Shown piece by piece: positions 7,169 to 12,684 of a DNA stretch of 21,430 nt. The stretch is from Parcubacteria group bacterium (lineage in GTDB: Bacteria > Patescibacteriota > Minisyncoccia > UBA6257 > JACRHY01): the NCBI GenBank assembly GCA_016215765.1, contig JACRHY010000040.1, forward strand, positions 1-21,430, read 5' to 3'. The position numbers and the translations under genes are program-made. Numbering within the stretch: the stretch's first letter is position 1; the number at the start of each line of letters is the position of its first letter. Under the pieces are notes generated by a model. The model did no database searches and had not been told where the DNA came from. It saw only the letters and a list, made by a program, of their open reading frames with translations.

Positions 7169-7890
7169 CGCCGAGAGGCTGTTTTTTTCGCGATTTTTTT
7201 CCGCCATTCTTCTATCGCCCGATGGTCGCCGGAAAGAAGAATGCGCGGAACGCGGTATTTTTTTCCGCCGAATTCAAAAACGTCCGGCCGTGTGTAAACG
7301 GGCACGCCGACGCCGAATCGTTTTTCTTCAAGAGATTCGCTTTTACCCAAAACTCCGGAAATTTGGCGACTAACCGCGTCAATTAAAACCATCGCCGGAA
7401 GCTCTCCGCCGGTCAAAACATACGGCCCCATTGATATTTCTTGAATCTTGAATCTTGAATCTTGAATCACTTTTTTAACCCGAGCGTCTATTCCTTCGTA
7501 TCTCCCGCAAATCAAAATAAGATTGTCGCAATTTTTCGCCAATTGCGCCGCTGTTTTATTGTCAAATTGCTTCCCGCCCGGCGTAAATAAAATAATTTTT
7601 GTTTTTTTGAATTTTGAATTTGAAATTTGTTTGGAAATTGGAAATTGGAAATTGGAAATTCTCAAAATTGAGCGCAGCGCTTTTATCAAGGGCTCAATCT
7701 TGAGCGCCATGCCCGGCCCGCCGCCGAAAGGCCGGTCGTCAACTTTTTTATGTTTATCGGACGCGAAATCGCGCAAATTGCTGATTTTAACGCTTATCAG
7801 CCCCTTTTCCCGCGCGCGCTTTAAAATTGACTCGTTTAAATACGAATCAAAAATCTTCGGAAAAATCGTGATGATATCGAATTTCAGCAT
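7165..7890 (-). CDS. trmD: tRNA (guanine-37-N1)-methyltransferase with in-frame repeat insertions
   Basis: Methylates G37 next to the anticodon of some tRNAs using S-adenosylmethionine, preventing +1 frameshifts. The start is the ATG at 7890 (241 aa, MLKFDIITIFPKIF). The trefoil-knot SPOUT core is intact: PFGGGPGM (54-61), CGRYEGIDARV (128-138), PYVLTGGELP and the catalytic Asp171 in LIDAVSR. Two departures stand out. About 22 residues near 76-97 are translated from eight tandem 7-bp words, and residues 142-151 from four more. Both lie in loops before conserved strands. The C-terminal domain is short: the chain stops at KKTASRR, where most TrmD proteins run on for about 30-40 residues. The gene follows khpA across a terminator and has its own -10. 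Confidence 0.93.
   Translation of the reverse strand: MLKFDIITIFPKIFDSYLNESILKRAREKGLISVKISNLRDFASDKHKKVDDRPFGGGPGMALKIEPLIKALRSILRISNFQFPISKQISNSKFKKTKIILFTPGGKQFDNKTAAQLAKNCDNLILICGRYEGIDARVKKVIQDSRFKIQEISMGPYVLTGGELPAMVLIDAVSRQISGVLGKSESLEEKRFGVGVPVYTRPDVFEFGGKKYRVPRILLSGDHRAIEEWRKKIAKKTASRR
7441..7468. repeat. Four tandem TTGAATC heptamers inside trmD
   Basis: Exact 7-bp unit TTGAATC repeated four times (28 bp). Read on the minus strand within trmD it gives IQDSRFKIQ, between the AdoMet-site strand (ARVKK) and the ISMGPYVLTGGE strand, where ordinary TrmD has a short acidic loop. Confidence 0.9.
7606..7661. repeat. Eight tandem heptamer words inside trmD
   Basis: Plus-strand words are TTTGAAT twice, TTGAAAT, TTGTTTG, GAAATTG three times and GAAATTC: 56 bp with no gap. 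On the minus strand they encode RISNFQFPIS and the following KQISNSKFK, inserted between the helix ending LIKALRSI and the KIILFTPGG strand. Confidence 0.9.
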
Positions 7891-7917
7891 AATCCCGCGC
7901 CGTTTCCGGCTTAAAAA

Positions 7918-7946
7918 CAAAAAACCGCGCTGTTATTATAGCACGG
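7918..7946 (-). terminator. Intrinsic terminator after khpA
   Basis: Minus strand: CCGTGCT (7946-7940), loop ATAATAAC, AGCGCGG (7931-7925), then six T. The stem has one G-U pair. It separates khpA from trmD. Confidence 0.75.
7935..7943 (-). promoter_or_regulatory. Extended -10 (TGCTATAAT) in the terminator loop, likely trmD promoter
   Basis: TGCTATAAT at 7943-7935 on the minus strand is a perfect extended -10; the same nine bases precede the Cys-rich gene at 16358-16350. Its start point would fall in the terminator's 3' arm, about 35-40 bases before trmD. There is no good -35. Confidence 0.45.
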
Positions 7947-7972
7947 CTTTCTCGGTCGGTCGCCTAAAAAAC

Positions 7973-8287
7973 CTATATTTTAAGATCGTCGGCCAAACCG
8001 GAAACCGGGCCGGCTTCCCGAGAGCGGAGACCGCCCTCCGGCTCTTCTATTTTAAGATTGACGCGGGCATTGTTTTTGATGCCGACTATTCTCAAGAGAG
8101 AACGGATGGATTTGGCGGTGGAACCCTGACGGCCGACCACCTGGCCCATATCCTTGGAATTCACCTTTAAAGAAAGCAAAACGCCCATTTCGTCAACTTT
8201 TCTTTCAACTTTGACGTCCTCCGGATGATCCACGATGGACTTCACGAGATATTCCAGAAATTCTTTATCAATCGCCTCTTTGGACAT
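7973..8287 (-). CDS. khpA: KH-domain RNA-binding protein KhpA
   Basis: Small single-stranded-RNA-binding protein; in Gram-positive bacteria it pairs with KhpB and affects cell elongation and RNA metabolism. The KH domain spans about residues 5-82, with the GxxG loop in VGRQGSTAKSIR (51-62). The family usually ends near 75-85 residues; this one has about 20 extra (GGLRSREAGPVSG) encoded by GC-rich palindromic DNA (CGGAG/CTCCG stem). That tail could be a repeat-derived extension. It sits between rpsP and trmD, as in many bacteria. The ATG at 8287 has no SD. A terminator follows. Confidence 0.9.
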   Translation of the reverse strand: MSKEAIDKEFLEYLVKSIVDHPEDVKVERKVDEMGVLLSLKVNSKDMGQVVGRQGSTAKSIRSLLRIVGIKNNARVNLKIEEPEGGLRSREAGPVSGLADDLKI

Positions 8288-8327
8288 TGTTGATGTTCTT
8301 TCTTAAATCATTCGCTCGACCTTTTCT

Positions 8328-8618
8328 TTATTTCACAGCGGCTTCCGCTTCTTTTTTCGCTTTTCCTTTCGGCTTTTTCGGTCCGGAAACCGCTCCGGCT
8401 TTCACTAAGAGATTAAAAACGGAGTCGGTCGGTTGCGCGCCGTTTTGCAGCCAATACTTCGCTCTTTCGGCGTTTACGTTGAATTTATCGGAGTGAGGAT
8501 TGTTCCAACCCAAATCTTCAACGTATTTTCCGCCGGCTTTGGAGCGCTTTTCCGCCACCACGACGCGGTAACTCGCCTGCTTTTTTTTGCCGATTCTTTT
8601 CAGTTTGATGGCTAACAT
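8328..8618 (-). CDS. rpsP: 30S ribosomal protein bS16
   Basis: Assembly protein of the small ribosomal subunit body. Its 96 aa match the family along the core: MLAIKLKRIGKKKQASYRVV, then WNNPHSDKFNVNAERAKYWL, then GAQPTDSVFNLLVKAG (about 60-75). The Lys/Ala-rich C-terminal tail (78-96) is typical of disordered ribosomal extensions. It lies 43 bases after smc with a promoter-like pair in the gap (8627-8655), 8 bases from the ATG. It is followed by khpA 40 bases later. Confidence 0.97.
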   Translation of the reverse strand: MLAIKLKRIGKKKQASYRVVVAEKRSKAGGKYVEDLGWNNPHSDKFNVNAERAKYWLQNGAQPTDSVFNLLVKAGAVSGPKKPKGKAKKEAEAAVK

Positions 8619-8626
8619 GTTTATTT

Positions 8627-8655
8627 ACTTTAACCGAAGGAAAATAAAAAATCAA
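8627..8655 (-). promoter_or_regulatory. Probable promoter of rpsP
   Basis: Minus strand: TTGATT (8655-8650), 17-base spacer, TAAAGT (8632-8627), then 8 bases to the ATG. The hexamers are weaker than in the other promoters and the region is AT-rich, so chance is possible. Position and spacing fit the leaderless pattern seen elsewhere here. Confidence 0.45.
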
Positions 8656-8661
8656 CCCCCG

Positions 8662-10848
8662 TCATTCAAGTTTCAGCGACAGCACCTTTGACGCGCCGTC
8701 TTTGTCCATCGTCACGCCGTACAAAAGATTGGCCGCCTCCATCGTCGCCCGATTGTGCGTAACGATGATAAATTGCGTTTTCTCGGAAAACGTCTTCAGC
8801 AGGGCCGCGAAGCGTTTCGTGTTTTTTTCATCCAAAGCGGCGTCTATTTCGTCCAGCACCAGAAACGGCGGTGGACTGACGGACACCAGCGCGAAAAGAG
8901 CGGCGATGGAAACCAGGCTCTTCTCTCCTCCCGACAGCATCCCGAGCGACTTGATCCTTTTTTTGGGCAAATCAACGCTGATTTCTATTCCAATGTCGCC
9001 CAATTCTTCTTTTCCGCCGATTTCCTCCTCGGCTTCTTTTATTTTTTCTTCCACATCCTCTTCGCCGGCTATTATGTTTTTCGTTTCTATTTTTTTAACG
9101 ATTAATTTCGCCTTCCCGCCGCCGAACATCAGCCGAAAATAATTATTAAACTCTCCGTCAATCGTTTTAAGCGCGCCGACGAACTCGCCGCGGATCTTTT
9201 CGTTTAATTCGCCGATAAGCGCCTCCAGATCAACGGACGCCCTTTCAAGATCGGTAATCTGCGCCGCTAAAAATCCGTGACGCTCTTCGGTTTCCCGCGC
9301 TTCTTTCAAAATCGCCTCGTCAACGTCGCCGATGACGGAAAGTTCGCCGCGCAGGCGGAAAATCTTTTTTTCGGCCGTCGCGGCGTCAAACGAAGCATCG
9401 GGATCTCCGTCGTCTTCGCGGCTTTTTTTAATATATTCCGCCAGCGTTCCGCCGAATTGCGCGGCCCGCTGTTCCAATTCCCGCGTTCGGAAATCGCAAT
9501 GCTCTTTTTCCAGCGCCAGTTTGTTTTTGCGCATTTCCAATTCGGCCAATTTTTCCCTGGCGGCTTCCAATTCGCCGAACGCGCTCCGGAAAGCCTGGTT
9601 AAAGCCGTCCAAATCCAGCGAGAGCCGCTTCTCCGCCTCGTCCAAACCGCCGATTTCGTTCTCCAGCGATTTCAAATCGGAGACGATTTTCTCTTTCGTC
9701 CCGATTAGGATTTTCAATTCCTCGTCGTCCTCCCCGCTTTTCGTTTTAAACGCTCCATTTATTTTTTCCAGCAGATCTTTCAACTCGGAACGGATTTTCG
9801 GCCAGTCGTCTTTTTTCAGGCAGTCGCCGATGGTTCCGCGGATTTCTTTCAGCAATTCGGACAAATCCTCTATTTTCAGGCCGAGATCGGAGCGGCGCGG
9901 ACGGCTCAAAAAATCCAGCTGGGCCTCAAGACGGCCAAGTTCTTTCTGCAATTTCAGACGGCTTTCGGAAAGATTTCCCAGTTTTTCTTTAATGCCGACA
10001 AGATCTTCGCGCTGTTTCGGCCGGCCCGCTTCCACAGCCGCAAGTTTTTTCTCGCTTGCCAGAACTTCTTTTTGCCGATCTTTGATGTCACGGCTGATTT
10101 CTTCAAGCAAGGGAGAGATTTTTTTGAAGTCGCCCTCAATCAGTCCGGCTTCGCGGGCGAAATACCGCGCTTCCAAATCTTTCAATTGGCTTTCTAATTC
10201 GCTTCTTTTTTCCCAGCGGGACGTCTGGCGCTTCAGCGACCGCAGATGCGGCTCAAGCTCGCCGATCATCGCCCCGGCTTTCTCCAGATTAAAAGCCGTG
10301 TTTTTGAGCTTCTTTTCCGCTTCTATTTTTTTCAATTGATATTCGCGCAAACCCAAGACCTCCTCAATCATAATCCTTCTTTCCGCCGGTGATGCCTTTA
10401 CGAAAATATCGCTGTTGCCCTGATTGATAATGACGAGCCCCTTCGTTCCCAGCCGCGAGCGGGCGAAAAAATCAACGACGTCTTTGAGCCGGACTTCCGA
10501 TTTGTTCAGAAAATACTGCGAAGCGCCGTCGCGGAAAACCTTTCTCGTCACCGACACTTCGCTGAAATCAACGGGGAAAAATCCGGATTCGTTGTCAAAA
10601 AAAAGGGAGGCCTGCGCCATTCCCAAAGACGGCTTCCCCGGCGTTCCGGCGAAAATCAAGTCCTCAACCTTTCCGCCTCGCAAGCTCCGCGAATCCCTTT
10701 CTCCGAGAAGCCAGCGGACGGCGTCAATGATGTTTGATTTCCCGGAACCGTTCGGTCCGACGATAGCCACGATGCCGCGCGAAAAATCAAGCGCCGTTTT
10801 ATTGGCGAACGACTTGAATCCGGCTATTTCCAGACGCTTGAGATTCAT
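8662..10848 (-). CDS. smc: SMC-family chromosome organisation ATPase, short and apparently hinge-less
   Basis: ABC-type ATPase that compacts and helps segregate DNA. The start is the ATG at 10848 (728 aa), overlapping the rnc stop as ATGA. Head motifs are complete: Walker A GPNGSGKSN (about 31-39), ABC signature LSGGEKS (638-644), Walker B PPFLVLDEIDAALDE (about 660-674) and the VTHNRATME switch. Normal bacterial SMC is about 1,150-1,200 residues. Here the arms are only about 200 residues each way, and I cannot find the globular hinge with its conserved glycines. In its place (about residues 320-370) are short helices around DCLKKDDWPKIRSELK and an acidic loop. It could be an SMC that dimerises differently. 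No scpA or scpB is in the window. It follows rnc, as in Firmicutes. Confidence 0.9.
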   Translation of the reverse strand: MNLKRLEIAGFKSFANKTALDFSRGIVAIVGPNGSGKSNIIDAVRWLLGERDSRSLRGGKVEDLIFAGTPGKPSLGMAQASLFFDNESGFFPVDFSEVSVTRKVFRDGASQYFLNKSEVRLKDVVDFFARSRLGTKGLVIINQGNSDIFVKASPAERRIMIEEVLGLREYQLKKIEAEKKLKNTAFNLEKAGAMIGELEPHLRSLKRQTSRWEKRSELESQLKDLEARYFAREAGLIEGDFKKISPLLEEISRDIKDRQKEVLASEKKLAAVEAGRPKQREDLVGIKEKLGNLSESRLKLQKELGRLEAQLDFLSRPRRSDLGLKIEDLSELLKEIRGTIGDCLKKDDWPKIRSELKDLLEKINGAFKTKSGEDDEELKILIGTKEKIVSDLKSLENEIGGLDEAEKRLSLDLDGFNQAFRSAFGELEAAREKLAELEMRKNKLALEKEHCDFRTRELEQRAAQFGGTLAEYIKKSREDDGDPDASFDAATAEKKIFRLRGELSVIGDVDEAILKEARETEERHGFLAAQITDLERASVDLEALIGELNEKIRGEFVGALKTIDGEFNNYFRLMFGGGKAKLIVKKIETKNIIAGEEDVEEKIKEAEEEIGGKEELGDIGIEISVDLPKKRIKSLGMLSGGEKSLVSIAALFALVSVSPPPFLVLDEIDAALDEKNTKRFAALLKTFSEKTQFIIVTHNRATMEAANLLYGVTMDKDGASKVLSLKLE

Positions 10849-11534
10849 TCCCAATTTCTGGCCTTAATGGCGCTTTTCGCCGCTTCCACTTCGGCGTCCT
10901 GCTTGGAATATCCCTCTCCCTGCGCGACAAGCTCTTCGCCGAAATAAACGCCCATTTTGAATATCTTTTTATGATCGGGACCCCATTCCTCAAGGAGTTT
11001 ATAAACCGGCGTCACTTTCTTTTTTTCTTGGGCGATTTCCTGAAGGCGGCTTTTCGGATCGCGATAAAGACGCTGTTCAACGATTTCCGGAAGGCGCGGC
11101 AATAAAAATCGTTCAATGATTTTTGCCGCTTCTTCAAAACCGCCGTCAAGATAAACGGCGCCGATCAGCGCTTCAATGGCATTCGCCAAAATAACTTCCC
11201 GCGCCCGCCCGGTGTCTTTCATTTCTCCGCGGGACATCAGAATAAAGTCCTGAAGTCCGATATCGCCGGCCGTCTTCGCGAGCGTCACGTAATTGACCAG
11301 AGCCGCCCGCAAGCTGGTCAGATATCCCTCCGGCTCCGCCGGATAAGAATTAAAAAGGTGCTCGGTAACGACAAGCTCCAGAACGGCGTCGCCCAAAAAT
11401 TCCAACCGCTCGTTATGGGGAGTGCCCCATTGAGAATTCTCGTTGAGATAGGAGCGGTGCGTGATGGCCTCCAGCAACAGATTCTTGTTTTTGAAAACGA
11501 CTCCGATTTTAAATTCCAGCCGTGAAACGTCCAT
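10845..11534 (-). CDS. rnc: Ribonuclease III
   Basis: Double-strand-specific endoribonuclease that processes rRNA precursors and structured mRNAs. 229 aa. The catalytic domain (about 1-150) holds the signature NERLEFLGDAVL (41-52), and the second acidic metal site lies in ANAIEALIGAVYLDGG (117-132). A dsRNA-binding domain follows at about 158-227 (DPKSRLQEIAQ, then GYSKQDAEVEAAKSAI). Its stop overlaps the smc start by four bases (ATGA), implying translational coupling. It starts 10 bases after nusB ends, with an A/T-rich junction and no SD. Confidence 0.97.
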   Translation of the reverse strand: MDVSRLEFKIGVVFKNKNLLLEAITHRSYLNENSQWGTPHNERLEFLGDAVLELVVTEHLFNSYPAEPEGYLTSLRAALVNYVTLAKTAGDIGLQDFILMSRGEMKDTGRAREVILANAIEALIGAVYLDGGFEEAAKIIERFLLPRLPEIVEQRLYRDPKSRLQEIAQEKKKVTPVYKLLEEWGPDHKKIFKMGVYFGEELVAQGEGYSKQDAEVEAAKSAIKARNWE

Positions 11535-11544
11535 TGTAAAAAAA

Positions 11545-12078
11545 TTAGTGCCGCTCGCCGGCTTCCGGTTCTTCTGTTTTTTCTTTCGTTTTTTCCCCCG
11601 TTTTTCCTCCGGCGGTTTTTTCTTTTTCGCCGGCCTCTTCTTTTTTGTGGTCTTTGCCGGGCTCGCCGATCTCGCGGTAAATCGTTCCCAGAACGCCGTT
11701 GATGAATTTTCCGGAGTTCTGTCCGCCGTAGCTTTTCGCGAGTTCTATCGCTTCGTTGATGGCGACTTTCGGCGGCACCTCGTCGCGATTGGCGAAAAGT
11801 AATTCATAAAGACCCAGCCGCAGAACGTTCCGATCAACGACGGAAATCTGTTCCAGCGGCCATTCGGGAGCCGCTTTTTCAATGATTTTATCTATTTCCT
11901 CCATCCGCCCGACAATGCCGTTGGCCAGATTCCAGATAAAATCCGGCTCGTCAACCCCCGGAGCGAATTCTTTGATATTGCGCTCCAGAATATCAACGAG
12001 ATCGATTTTCCTTCCGGAAAAATCCCATTCGTAAAGGGACTGGATAACGACCGAGCGGCACAACTGTCTGGTAGCCAT
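11545..12078 (-). CDS. nusB: Transcription antitermination factor NusB
   Basis: All-helical RNA-binding protein that, with S10 (NusE), binds boxA and lets RNA polymerase read through rRNA operons. Residues 1-140 match the family: CRSVVIQSLYEWDF, then ISVVDRNVLRLGLYELLF, then PPKVAINEAIELAKSYGGQNSGKFINGVLG in three stretches. Residues 141-177 are a charged Lys/Glu/Gly tail without predicted fold, an extension beyond the usual 130-150 residues. An intrinsic terminator sits just upstream, after rpmF, so read-through or a separate start feeds nusB-rnc-smc. There is no SD. Confidence 0.95.
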   Translation of the reverse strand: MATRQLCRSVVIQSLYEWDFSGRKIDLVDILERNIKEFAPGVDEPDFIWNLANGIVGRMEEIDKIIEKAAPEWPLEQISVVDRNVLRLGLYELLFANRDEVPPKVAINEAIELAKSYGGQNSGKFINGVLGTIYREIGEPGKDHKKEEAGEKEKTAGGKTGEKTKEKTEEPEAGERH

Positions 12079-12097
12079 TTGGCGAATTTCAAAGCGG

Positions 12098-12124
12098 AAA
12101 AACCCGCCAACTTTAACGGGTTTT
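12098..12124 (-). terminator. Intrinsic terminator at the rpmF stop codon
   Basis: Minus strand: AAAACCCG (12124-12117), ten-base loop, CGGGTTTT (12106-12099) and a further T. The rpmF TAA (12115-12113) lies inside the loop. The stem is flanked by A and T runs on both sides, so it could also act on plus-strand transcripts. Confidence 0.7.
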
Positions 12125-12313
12125 CTTTATTTTAATCTTCGGTTCCTTGATCGGCTTGGATTTATAATAACCGCATTGGCCGCAATAACGATGACCGACG
12201 GCCGGCGCCTGACAATTGCCGCAAACGGACAAATTGGCCTTTTTTAGCGCCATATGCGACCGCCGGCGGCCGACTTTGGAACTGGTGTGATGTTTTACCG
12301 GAACTCCTCCCAT
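12113..12313 (-). CDS. rpmF: 50S ribosomal protein bL32
   Basis: Small zinc-ribbon protein of the large subunit. 66 aa starting MGGVPVKHHTSSKVGRRRSH. The four zinc ligands are Cys31, Cys34, Cys44 and Cys47 (CGNC and CGQC), followed by a basic tail KPIKEPKIKIKKTR. The start is the ATG at 12313; no SD precedes it, because the GGAGG lies just after the start. A good promoter lies 34 bases upstream, and the leader between them is made of 7-bp repeat words forming a palindrome. A terminator overlaps the stop codon. Confidence 0.95.
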   Translation of the reverse strand: MGGVPVKHHTSSKVGRRRSHMALKKANLSVCGNCQAPAVGHRYCGQCGYYKSKPIKEPKIKIKKTR

Positions 12314-12324
12314 TGGTTTGAAAT

Positions 12325-12352
12325 ATAAATTTCAGAATCTGAAATTCAGAAT
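12325..12352. repeat. Heptamer words forming a palindrome in the rpmF leader
   Basis: Plus-strand words: ATAAATT, TCAGAAT, CTGAAAT, TCAGAAT. Within them 12328-12346 is a perfect 9-1-9 inverted repeat (AATTTCAGA / TCTGAAATT). The end of the array supplies the -10 of the rpmF promoter, so the palindrome lies at or just after the transcription start, as an operator or leader hairpin would. Confidence 0.65.
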
Positions 12353-12376
12353 AAACGGGCGGGGGATAAAAGTCAA
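12348..12376 (-). promoter_or_regulatory. Promoter of rpmF
   Basis: Minus strand: -35 TTGACT (12376-12371), 17-base spacer, -10 TATTCT (12353-12348). It has the same hexamers and spacing as at 188-216 and 4796-4824. The -35 shares bases with the foot of the upstream terminator stem. Confidence 0.65.
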
Positions 12377-12400
12377 ACCCCCTGTTTCTTCGGGGGTTTG
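12374..12400 (-). terminator. Hairpin terminator of the small membrane-protein gene
   Basis: Perfect 9-bp stem CAAACCCCC / GGGGGTTTG around a 9-base loop. On the minus strand it is followed by ACTTTTATC, a short T tract. It lies 22 bases after the stop of the small membrane-protein gene. Confidence 0.6.
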
Positions 12401-12421
12401 GAGCGTGGAGTTGTTTTTTTC

Positions 12422-12604
12422 CTATTTTCTCTCTTCGCTTTCTTTCGCGCCGCCCCTCGGCGGACCCGGATCGGAATTTTTCGGAAGGCCATTCAGTTTC
12501 TTTTCCAGTTCCATCGTTTTTCTGCTAACATCATAAATGACGCAAAAAAGAAATCCGTAAAAAAGAAACAACGCGAGGATTCCCCAGAAAATATGACTGT
12601 CCAT
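12422..12604 (-). CDS. Small single-span membrane protein
   Basis: 60 aa; I set the start at the ATG at 12604 because a perfect AAGGAGG SD stands 7 bases before it. Longer readings run into miaA antisense. One membrane segment at about residues 5-25 (FWGILALFLFYGFLFCVIYD) is followed by a helix (SRKTMELEKKLNGL) and a Pro/Gly/charged tail. The layout resembles small assembly proteins such as CcmD, but no cytochrome-maturation gene is present, so that name is not justified. It is a complete unit of its own: promoter 12657-12684, SD, gene, terminator 12374-12400. It diverges from miaA. Function unknown. Confidence 0.7.
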   Translation of the reverse strand: MDSHIFWGILALFLFYGFLFCVIYDVSRKTMELEKKLNGLPKNSDPGPPRGGAKESEERK

Positions 12605-12656
12605 TTTTCTCCTCCTTGTCCGGTTGTCTTGCTGATGCCGCCAAAAATCTTTTCTT

Positions 12657-12684
12657 AAGATAGCAAAAACGGAAAAAATGTCAA
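12657..12684 (-). promoter_or_regulatory. Promoter of the small membrane-protein gene
   Basis: Minus strand: -35 TTGACA (12684-12679), 16-base spacer, -10 TATCTT (12662-12657) with TGC just upstream (extended -10). The -35 overlaps the miaA start codon, so transcription of the two divergent genes probably interferes. Confidence 0.5.

Noticed and set aside
9332..10339. 335-codon plus-strand frame opposite smc
   Set aside because: Ser/Phe/Arg-rich mirror of smc codons; no start signals. The smc reading has every family motif.
12422..12604. CcmD identity for the small membrane protein
   Set aside because: Only the layout (one span plus short helix) fits; no other cytochrome-c maturation gene is seen.
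12605..12677. miaA promoter on the plus strand
   Set aside because: TAAGAT at 12656-12661 could be a -10, but no -35 lies at a workable distance.
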